A DNA stretch of 64,000 nucleotides from Chryseobacterium sp. c4a (GTDB taxonomy: Bacteria; Bacteroidota; Bacteroidia; Flavobacteriales; Weeksellaceae): contig NZ_WXVU01000010.1 in the NCBI RefSeq assembly GCF_009900745.1, forward strand, positions 74 to 64,073, read 5' to 3'. Under the pieces are notes generated by a model. That model searched no databases and had not been told where the DNA came from. It saw only the letters and a program-made list of their open reading frames with translations. A program made the translations under genes and the position numbers. This document shows positions 50,885-62,800 of this stretch, one piece after another. Each line of letters starts with the position of its first letter. Position 1 is the stretch's first letter.

Positions 50885-53800
50885 TTAGCTATTGTTCATT
50901 ATTTTAAGAATTCGATCTGCGCTCTGTACATCTAATACGCCATCACTGACCTGTTGCAGCAGCTCGTCGAGTGAATCTATTTTTGGAGATATTTTGGTCA
51001 TTTCGGATTTAACAGGCTCAGTTACGGTTGCAGTTTGATAGAAATAATTCGCTAATTCCTTGAGCGTAGCGTAATCGTAAAGTTTTGAAACGGTAACGGA
51101 AATCCCATAAATAGCATTGATCTCATTTACCCATTCAATTCCAACGATTGAATCCAATCCGAGCTCAACGAAGTTTTTATGTATGTCGAGTTCATCCTCC
51201 GACATAAACAACGATTTTGCCAGGGTTCTTTTTAACGTTAAAAGCATCTCTTCTTCTTTATTATTATCCTCTATGGGTACAACTTTTGGCGTTTGTATAG
51301 TCGTTAAACTCTTTTCCGGTAGTTCAGTCTGTATGTATTGAGCAAATTCAGCCAATGTAGGGGTATCGTATATCTTCGTAGCCGGAATGGACAATTTGAA
51401 ATGTTGATTTATATCGCTAATCCATTCTACACCTACAATAGAATCGAGGCCCAGCTCTATAAATGCGGCAGTATCCGGAAGTTCATCAACATTCATAAAT
51501 AACGCTTTTGCCAAACTTTCCTTTAAGTACTTTCTAATTTCTGCTAAATGTATTCGTCCTTTACTTGTTTCTGATTTCTCCTTTAGCTCTTTCTCTTTAG
51601 GTTCGTCTTTAACTTCAAGGCTTGCAAAAACTTCCGGCTCTTGTTTTAAGGTTAACGGTGTTAAGTTTATAGATTGACTTCTCTTGGTAAGCGTTTTCGA
51701 TTTTTCTTCGCTTAGTTCCGAAAGTTCTCTCAGTCGAATTCCTTTGGTCGAATCCAATGCTTGGATGACACCATTCGATGATTTATAACTTTTCTTATCG
51801 TTCTCTTCCCTGTTTGAAATAATCCAGTACGTTTTTTGAGCAAATGGATAAGTTGGTAAACTCACGCGCATCGGTTTATTTGCTCCATACAGCAGGTTCC
51901 AATTTAATTTAACGCCTTGAATCCATAATTTAATAAGCGCTTCAAATTTCTTTTCTTGTATTAATGTTTGTGTCCAATCTTCAAGAGAGGTAAAGCCCTG
52001 AGGAAGAACTACCTCCTTATCAAGAGCAGTTACTCTTCCTGCAAACAACCCATCTGATGACTCATTTTTATCTAAAAACTGTTGAAGCTTGACTTGCAGA
52101 TCTGAAAGTGAAAAAATGACAAAGCCTAAGCGTTCCTCCATTTCCTCACGTCCAGTCTGTAATGTAAAGGCAATATCAAGTAATTGTTCTTCTTTTAATT
52201 CATCTTCTGCTATATACCTAATCAACTGTTGAGCACATTCTTTTAAACGACTATGATCCTTGGCCGATAACAAGATTATCAGGGGTACATCATCGTGATT
52301 CATTGAAGGTTTTGGCTTGGGAATATACTCTTCTACAATGACATGAGCATTTGAACCACCAGCACCAAAAGATGACAAACCTGCTTTTCTTGTTTCTACG
52401 CTCGTTTTACCGTTTAACGTTCTTTTAGTACTCTTCCATTCTTCTAAGTGTTGTTGCACTTTAAAAGGAGTTTGACTGAAGTTTATATTTGGATTGAGTG
52501 ATTCTGAATGCAAAGAAGGCACCAATTTCTCATACTTAAATTGCAAGAGCACTTTCGTTAATCCGGCTACTCCCGAGGCACTTTCACAATGCCCTATATT
52601 GGACTTTACTGAGCCTATAGCACAAAATTGCTCCTCTTTTGTAAACAACTTAAATGCTTTAATAAGCCCGGCTATTTCTATAGGATCGCCTAAAGAAGTT
52701 CCGGTGCCGTGTGCTTCAATATAACTAATATCGCGTGCCGATACACCTGCATTATCGAGCGCTTTTTTAATAACGTTGGCCTGCGCTTTAGGGTTTGGCA
52801 CAGTAAATCCGTTTGTTTTGCCTCCGTGGTTGATAGCAGAACCTTTTATTACCCCATAAATATGATCGTTGTCAGCTACCGCTTGCGACAGCTTCTTGAG
52901 TAATACCGCTCCTACACCCTCTGAAGGCACATAGCCATCTCCTCCACTTCCAAAGCTTACACAGCGACCATTTGTTGAAGCAAAGTTCCCTTGAGCGAGC
53001 ATTAAAAATTTATTTGGGTGTACCGATACGTTTACTCCGCCCGCTATAGCCAGTTTACTTTCTCCTTGCCTTAAACTCTGGCAGGCTAAATGTAGGGTGC
53101 TTAGTGAAGAAGAGCACATGGTATCAACCACCATGCTTGGCCCGTTGAAATTGAAAAAATAGGAAACCCTATTCGCGATTGACGACGAATTTCCGGGGAG
53201 TAATGTCGATTGTTTAGCCTCGGATAGTGCGTACAACTGATATTCGCTATACATAACCCCGGCAAATACCCCTACTTCATTTGCATACGCTTCTGATACA
53301 TGCGCTCTTGTATAGCCTGCATCCTCGAACGTAGAAAAAACACATTGAAGGAATAGTCGCTCCTGCGGGTCCATTATCACCGCTTCCCTGGGTGAAATAT
53401 TGAAAAAAGCAGGATCAAACTTATCTACTCCGTCTAAAAATCCACCCCACTTAGCATAAGTTTTTCCGGGGGTATTTTTATCCTCATCAAAATATATGGA
53501 ATGATCCCATCGATTCGCTGGAATTTCCGATACTGAGTCTTTCGCTTCGCAAAGATTTTTCCAGTATTCCATCGCGTTCTCTGCGCCGGGGTAAGTACCA
53601 GACAAGCCAATTATAGCGATATCCTCTTCTCGCCATGAGGAGGCTGATTCAGGCAGTTCTTTTTCCTCTTCTGAACCCTTGTAACGGCTCTGCTCTAGAA
53701 TAGGCTTATCTTCTGGTATACGGTCCGAAAATGATTTTACTTTATTTTCTTCTTGTTGAACATTTTTTTCAAATAATTTTTCCAATTGCTCCGGATAATT

Positions 53801-56800
53801 CTCTCTAAAAAATGTACTCAGTTCTAAAATATTCTGGCATTCAAACAATAAGGTCTTTGAAAGGGGACCAAAAAATTGTTCAAGCTGATTGGTAAACTGC
53901 ACAATCATTAAAGAGTCCATACCGTAATTTTCGAAAGCAGCACTGGCTACAATTTGTTGTGGAGGAATTTTAATGAGTGAGGATAATTCGCCTATTAAGA
54001 AAATTTCGATTGATTTTTCTGTTGATTTCCCCTCCAGCATTTTGTTGTTTAAGCACTGCGAATGCATACCAGAAGGCATTTTATTTGAACGTGGCAGTAA
54101 AGAACCTAATATGGAATTGCGTAATTTTTCTTTATCTCCATTTACAACCAAAAGGTGATCTTGATTGCTGTTCCAAGCGGTATAAAATGCTTGTACCCCT
54201 TCTTGTGTCGACATTGCTGCCATACCGGTGCTGTATTGTATTGCTTTTTGGGTATTGTTATCCAATTTCATACCGCCTTCTTTCCAAAGTGCCCAACTAA
54301 TGGACATTGTTCTGCCATTCTTTTCCCCTAACTTACATTGCGCATTTCTATATTCAGCATAGGCATCCATGAAGGCATTCGCCGTAGCGTAATCGGCTTG
54401 ACCAATGTTCCCGATGATAGAGGCTACCGACGAAAAACAGATAAAGAGATCTAAGGCTTGGTATTTTGTGGCTTCATCTAAATGAACAAGTCCGCTAACT
54501 TTAGGTTCTAACACTTCTCTAAAAGTTAAATCGCTCTTATGAAGAATTAAACCATCCTTTACAATCCCCGCACAATGCAAAACCCCATTAATTTGGCCGT
54601 AACTTGATGCAACCTGATTGACTAATTGTTGTACGCCAGACTTTTCGGTAATATCGACCATGTGGTATTCTACCACAGCTCCTTGTTCTATCAAGCGATC
54701 AATCTCATGTTGTTTTTCGCTACTCAAGACTGAGCGGCCAAATAAAATCAACACCGGTTTATCAACTTGTTTTACTATTTCATTTGCAAAAAGTAAAGCT
54801 ATTCCACCGATTCCTCCGCTGATTAAATAAACTCCATTATCCCGCCAAGGCAATGAGTTGTTTTCTACCTTTACTGCCAGCTCCCTCCACTTTAACACCA
54901 ATTGTTTATTCTTCATGTATTTAACATTCACATATTCTGATTGGCTTATGGGCAGTATCTGCGAACTAGGAAAGGCGTTATCAGTTTGGATTACTTGAAC
55001 TTTCAACATCGGGTTTTCCATTTCCGCCGACCTCAATAATGCCGTCATGGCAACATAGAGAGCGGATTCCTTATCAACCGAAGTGAAAAATTGTAAAAGC
55101 ACTTTATTTTTTGCGCCTGCAGCAAGTATCTCTTTCACCAGTTCGAAGAGACGCAACGAGCAAGAAATAATCTTCTCATCTAAATTATCGCCTAAAGGAT
55201 TTATGATATGAATATCTGCTTGTGCTATGTGGCTAGATAATTTTTGAACGAATGTTTCAGCTACATTGCAAAACACCAAAGTATGTGAATTATATGCGTG
55301 TGCCGCGTGGGTACTAATTACTTTTTCTTCCTCCCAATACGGCTCAAAGAAGATGGTTTGCAATTGTTCTGCTGACCGATCGAGCATTCTTACTGCAAAT
55401 CCTTTTATGTTAATACAAACTTGACCTGTTTCGTTGCAAACTTCAATATTGAATGTCTTTATTTTAGATTCGGCTACTTGTTCGGTTGTTGGTTTTATAA
55501 TCGCCCACATCTTTTCTGTACAAGGGCTATATATTTGTACTTCTTCTACGGCATATGGTAAGGAGGACGGAATACTTGCTGAACGCAGATCAAAACAAAG
55601 GGTAGCTTGTAATGCAGCATCCATAATTGCAGGATGCAACACAAAATCATGAAGGGAATTGCTTACATAGGTATCCAATACAATCTGCGCTAATGCTATG
55701 TTGTCGCCTACATAAATGTTTTTGATTGCTCGATGTGAAGGTCCGTAGTCTATATTCATAGCAGAATATATCGAGTAAAATTCTTCTGAATCGATGAAAT
55801 CGTTTACACAACGTTTTTTCAGATCTTCAATGTCACTTTTTACTGTAGGAAGTAGAATTTCTCTTTGGATACGGCCTTCGGCGTGGATTACTCCATCGTG
55901 TTCAGTAGTCCCCGAACGGTCACCAATAGTAAAATAAACACTTCCATCAGGCTTAAGAGTGAGCGCGGTTGTTAAGCTTACTGGATTACCGTTTATTTTA
56001 GTAGGTTTTAACCATGTGCAACCTGTTAATTCTATTCCCCTTGCCCCTTCTCCACTCGTATATTCGAAAGCAGCTCTAGCCATTTCCAGATATACCACTC
56101 CCGGAAGTATTTTTTCCTTTTGTATTTGATGATCCTTCAGAAAAAATTCGTTACCGGTAAACGTGGTCGAAAAAAACTGTCCTTCCGGCGATGAATGATC
56201 CTGATGTACTACCGGATGAATAACCGATACTTTTTCATTATTCTGCAAATAGCTAGTTGATTTGGAGTCTTCTTCTACCCAATACCGTTCTCTTGCAAAT
56301 GGATAAGTTGGTAAGGAAACTTTGCAGCAACCTTTAAATAATGGTTCGTAATTTAAGCTATAGCCTTGTACATACAGTTCGGCAACGGTGGCTAAATGCT
56401 CTAGAAAGAAACTACTCTCATCTGTAGTTGCACATTGCTGAATGCAGTCGTTACCATACTTTTTTAACAATGTTTGCTCGCGAATTTCTGTGTCGGACAA
56501 ATCAGAAGTATACAATTGTGCTACTTTTTTCTTTTCTAACCATTTTCGGAAAAACACGATCAATTCATCTTTACTCCGCACCACACAAGCTAAGCGATGC
56601 CATAAATGCTTTCGGCCTGTCAAGAGCGTATAGCTAATATCGGCCAAGTCGGGTATATCGGAAACATCCAATGCGGTTACTAAATCGACCACACGTTGAC
56701 GAAGCTCATTTGATGTTCTACCGGAGAGTACAATCATATAGCCAGGGCGAATGGGTGCAGGTTTTCGATTTTCTATTACTTCCTCGAGCACGAGGTGTGC

Positions 56801-59800
56801 ATTCGTTCCACTAAAGCCAAACGAGCTAATGGCAGCGCATCTTCGCTTCCCTATTGGCACCTCCCAATCTTGTAAGGTTGTGTTAACATAAAATGGACTG
56901 TTTTCAAAATCTATGCTGCTATTCCCCTTTTCATAATGCAGGGAGGCCGGAATCTTCTTGTTTTTCATCGATAGCAAAACCTTTATCAAGCCACCTACTC
57001 CAGCCGCAGCCGCAGCATGTCCCATATTGGTTTTTACTGAGCCTAGGGCACAATATTGCTTCTTATCGGTATATCTACGAAATGCATTTGTCAACGCATT
57101 AAATTCGATAGGATCTCCCAAGCGTGTTCCTGTACCGTGTGCTTCCACCATCGAAATATCAATTGGATTGATGTTAAACTTATCATACACCATGCACTCG
57201 AGCTTTTCCTGGGATACCGCACTAGGCGCCGTGAGTCCGTTGGTTGCTCCATCTTGATTCACTGCTGAACCCTTTATAACGCCATAAATTTGGTCACCAT
57301 CGGCTTTTGCTTTAGATAGTGGTTTTAAAATGATAGCACCCACACCCTCACCTGGCACAAATCCATCCGCTCCGTCGTCGAAACTATGGCAATATCCTTT
57401 GGGAGAAAGCATATCGGCTTTGTTCGCAGAAAGATAAAACCAAGGCGTGGTTTGAATGTAAACGCCACCGGCAATGGCCATCTCAATTTCGCCAGTCCAT
57501 AAACTTTGACAGGCCATGTGAATGGCAACCAAGGCACTGGAGCATGCGGTATCGATCGCTACTGCAGGGCCTTTTAAATTCAAATAATAAGCAATACGTG
57601 CTGGAATAACCGATCCTGCATTTCCCCACATTGCTTGCGCCGGAGAATCGTCTTTTAACAAACTTTGGTAATCGCCTACATGGCAACCCACAAACACGCC
57701 GCATGAGGTACCTTCTGTGGTATTTCCGGCGTAACCTGCATCTTCTAAAGCCTTCCAAGATTCTTCTAGAAAAAGTCGCTGTTGAGGATCCATATGGGTA
57801 GCTTCTACCCCCGAAATATTAAAAAATAAGGGGTCAAACAGATCAATTTCGTTTAAAAATCCGCCTTTATTACAATAGCTGCCTTCTGCTTTGGTAGCGG
57901 AATACGTTTCGCTCTTCCAACGTGAAACCGGTACTATTAAATCATTTCCTTCGGCCAAATGTTGCCAAAACTGTTTCAAATTATCTGATTGTGGAAATTT
58001 GCCGCTTATTCCTATAACCGCAATTGGCTCTATACTGGTTTTTTCGTTTAGCCCGTTGGTTTTAACCTGATTATCTACACCTGATCCAATCGATAAGTGT
58101 TCTTCTGAGGTAGTTACCACTATTTTCCCGATATTACTTCTATCTTCAAGGCATCGGTAAGCCTCTTTTAATTGGTTAAAACTAAATTGTTTATAAATAG
58201 TAGCGCTAATGGTTTCATCTTTCATTAGCTCAATCATTTTTTTCTTATACCCGTCCATTAACTCCGGATCATCAATAGCCAATTGTGCTAAATTGACACT
58301 AAAAAAAGTTTGGTTCTGATTAAGAACGGATAGATCAATTGCTTTAGCTGATTTCAGCGCTGTCATGGCCAATTCTATGTACCGCCCTCCATTCGCCAAA
58401 CACCTCATATTTTTCTGAATAACCTCCCCTGACAAGGTGTTAATAATTACATTTACCCCTTTTCCTTGCGTTAGTTCATTGATTTTTATCTCAAAATCAG
58501 TACTTCTATAATTTACACAGTGGCGAACACCTAATTCCCGTAAAAAGTCGAGCTTGGCTTCTGATCCTGCTGTAGCGTATATCTCTGCACCATATTTTTT
58601 CGCGAGTTGCAACGCAATTAATCCGGTACCACCCGTAGCAGTATGAATCAATATACTTTCACCCTTTTTTATCCGTGCTTTTTCAAAAGCATCTATCATG
58701 GTAAGTGCACAAGCGGGCAATGCGCAAGCTTGCTCAAAACTTAGGTTTTCAGGCATTGGAAGCACATACTTCGATTTACACGTGATACAGGTAGCATGGG
58801 CACCCATTGTTTCGCCAATCGTAACCATTACCGAATCGCCAATTGAAACCGAAGTTACCTTCCCACCAATATTCGTGACAATACCGCTTGCTTCGACACC
58901 GGGCGTAAAAGGATACGGCGGCATATTGGGATACAAGCCCTTAACACAAAGCAAATCTGAAAAATTTAGTGAAAAAGCTTTCACCGATACTTGCACTTCG
59001 TCTGCTCCAATATCAGGTACTTTTTCCAGAACCCTTTTCAAATCATCAATCGTTCCGGAACTTTCAATAACATACCGCGAATAGTATGCAGCATCTTGAT
59101 CTTGTTGTTGCATTACAACAGAAGTGGTTAAAATTTCCGGAGATTTTTTATTCGAAGAAATCTGCAACTCTGCTTCGATAAAGGCAGCTTGAGTACTTAG
59201 AATATAATTGGATAATAGGTTAACATTATTGTAATCAAAAAGTACTGAAGTTTGGAGGTTAAGCTTCGTTTCTTTATTAATTGCATTGATTAAGCTGACT
59301 GCAATTAGCGAATCTACTCCGTACTCTGAAAAGTTTTTTTCGTCTTCAATTCTCTGCTCAGGCATGGCCAATATATCTGCAATACAAGCATAAACCACTG
59401 AACGAATGTGATTCACGGTTAGTTGAGCAGCAACGTTTTCATTCGATAAAGTGGATTTTGGTATGTGGCTATCCATTCTTTCACTTTCTTGAAAGTCCAC
59501 ATCGTTAGCGTCCTGTTCTAAATCCTTGAAAAGATCACTCTTGTAGGTATCAAATATGAAATCGGCTAATGTATCTACAGAGGTATAATCGAATAATACG
59601 GCCGTTTGCAAATTCAATTGGCATCGCTTATTTATATGGTTAATTAGGTTGACCGAAATAATGGAGTCGATACCGTAACTAGAAAAATTTTCATCATTTC
59701 TAAACTTATCGACAGATGATTGAAGAACTTCTGCCACACTCTCAGTAATTTGGTTCTTCAAATAGTCTATCAACTGGCTTTTTGTTATTTCGGGTGCTAC

Positions 59801-62800
59801 GCTCTTTGGCATCGACAAATTATCGCTTTTAATAATCGTCGGGATCTCATTATCAAAGGAACGAGTATCACTAAAACCTTGTACTTTCTTTCTAACCACT
59901 CCATTGCTTTCTGCCAGAATAATTTGAAAATCTAAATCCTTAGATTCGCTGACAGGGAAATAGGTATTTTCAAACCCCTCTCTTTCCAGTACTTTTTCCC
60001 ACTCTTGTGTCTCCAAACCGGGGCAGCCAGGTATTCGTAAAGCCTCGTCTTCATATAACCACCAACCCTCTAATAAGCCAAATGTTAGGTGTGCAAACAG
60101 ACGATTATTACACATTTCATTTAATGCGATAATACCATTTTTTTTCAAAAGCTGTTTTAAATTCCTTACCGTTGCGTGTATATTGCGTGTTGCATGCAGA
60201 ACATTTGCTGCAACTACAATATCATAATAATCGGAAGGGATACCTTGCTCTTCTACCGACTTCTCGACATCAAAAATCTTATACGATAAGTAGGGAACAT
60301 ATTTTCCATACTCCTGCTCGGCGTACTGCAAAAAAGCATGAGACAAATCGGTATAACAATATTCGTCGATATAACTTTCCTTCTCCTTAAGCTTCTTAAA
60401 TATAGAATAGCTTGTTCCACCTGTACCTGCTCCAATCTCCAATATCCTGATCTTTTCATTCGGATTAATTTTATTTCTTGCATCAATGTATCCAATAATA
60501 GCGTCTGCCAACACTTCATTAAAGTATTCGGCCACCATATTATTTTTATAAATACTTTCCACCATTGCCATTGAAGAGTTTGGAAAAAGTACCGATGTAA
60601 TCGCTATCTTATTGGTTAAAATATCCGGTAAGGTCTTTAATGTTTCTTCGAGCAGCAGAACTCTGGGTTTTAATGTGGAGTTCTCCAACCATTTCGTTTT
60701 TTTAGTACTCCACTCTTTCCAAAGTTCATTGTGCGAAATCGACAAAAGGTCTTCTACACGATATCGAATTCCATCGTATTTTAGGTATCCATGCTCTGTT
60801 AGTGCCCGACAGCTTTCTTCCAACCATCGCTCAAAATTTGATGAGATATTTGTATTGATTAAACAATCCTTGATAGAAAAAATTGTCTGTTCAAACGAAC
60901 CAAAAGATTTCAACGTTACTAAAACAAATTTTGCCAACCAGGCTTCCATGTCCAGTATTTGCGGTAAAACTTCCGCTCGAATCTTTTGCGCCTTTAAATC
61001 GCTTCCTTTCTTAAAATCAGTAGCTCTATTGATTATCCGATAGTTTAAAGCAATCCAATCGGTAATTTTCTCGAGCGATTCATACTCCAAAAAGGAACTA
61101 ATCGGAAATTCCATTTCAAAGCGCACAGCAATTTGTTTTAGCAGGCGCTCACGTGTGGATGTATCCAGACCAAAATCCATTAAGTTTGTCGCTGCATTCA
61201 GGTCATTTGGGTCTACCTCCAATATTTGGCTGGTAATTCCAATAATTTCCTGCAAAATATCTTCGTATTCACCGGCCTGCACCTGATTATTTAAAATACC
61301 GTCGTTAAACACCGAAGGCAGTTTCTCAGGGTAACTAACGACGTATTCATCTAAACGGGTGTTGTCGGTGACTAATTTTCGCGTAGTTTTAGCAAAAGCC
61401 ACTTGATCTAAGGGGCCGAACATTAACTTTTCTAAGGCCTGCATTCCTTCTTGAGGTTCAATAGAAACAATGCCCATTTTTTGCATTCTGCTTTGATATT
61501 CGGGACTTGCCACAATTCCTGTGCTGCCCCAATATCCCCAGTTCATCACCTTAACCGGACAATTCCATTCCTGTCTTAACTGATGAGCAAAAGCATCCTC
61601 AAAAACACAACCTGCAGCATAATTTCCTTGCCCTGCCGTTTTTGTAAAAGACATTATTCCTGAAAAGAAAAGCACAAAATCCAAAGATTCTGCTTTAAAA
61701 ATTCGAGCCATTAATACACTCGTATCTACTTTTGCAGAAAGACCTTCCATAAAATCGTCTTCATTCATTCGTATCAATCCTCTATCTTTCAAAACGATTG
61801 TAGCGTGTACGATTCCGTTTATTTTACCAAATCGCCTTTTAATTTCCTCGTATGCACCCGCCAGTGCTTCCACATTGGTAGCGTTGGCAGATAGATACAT
61901 TGGAGCGTTCCCTTTGGTAGCTAATCGGTCGAGTTTGGCTTGTATTTCGGCGTTCTTTTCTCTACGTCCAATCCATACAATTTGTGCATCAAAATTTTCT
62001 ATCATATACTCGCTCCAAGCCTCTGCAATTCCCCCTGCTCCACCTAAAACCACGTAAACTCCTCTTCTTTTATTAAGTATTTTCTGTTTCTCTATCTCAC
62101 AGGGAATCAATTCACGTTGATGCCATTGTCCACTTCTGTAGATCCAAGCATCTCCTTTGCTATCAAAGGGTACTTGAAATATCTGCTGTATAGATAGGTC
62201 GGCCTTTTCTTCTATATCCACTAATCGTACTTTCCATAGCGCAAATTCTTTAGCCATTGTTCCCACTAAGCCATGAATACTCACATGGGTTGGATTCACC
62301 TGATCGGTTGGATAAATAGGTTGAGAATTATTGGTGATAACTGTCCATGTTAGTTCTTGTGAGCCGTAACCTATTTGTAAAAAGGCCTTTATCCCTCTAA
62401 AAAACGGTACAACGCCTGTGTATTGCTCTTCGATAACTTCATTGCTTGTTACTGAACCCAACTCAAAATCTGGAACCAACCAAATGATATTCTTTATGTT
62501 ACCTATGGCTGTTAACTTCTCCGCAATCAAGTCAATAGTAAAGTTGTTATCTAAAAATATAGTTCTCGCTTGTGCAAAATATTTACTGAACATATTATTC
62601 GCCATATGTTCCTTGCAAAAAATAACAACGTCTTCAGTAGTTATATTATCGATTTTACCTTCTTTAATTGAAATCGTTTTCCATACTGGTGTCAACATAT
62701 TATAATTAATGGAAGTCGCTTGGTTTGAATGGGAATTGTTATTCGCTATTGAAACGGTGTATCCACTTTCAGTTGATTGATTTTGCTCTTGTCTTCGCAC

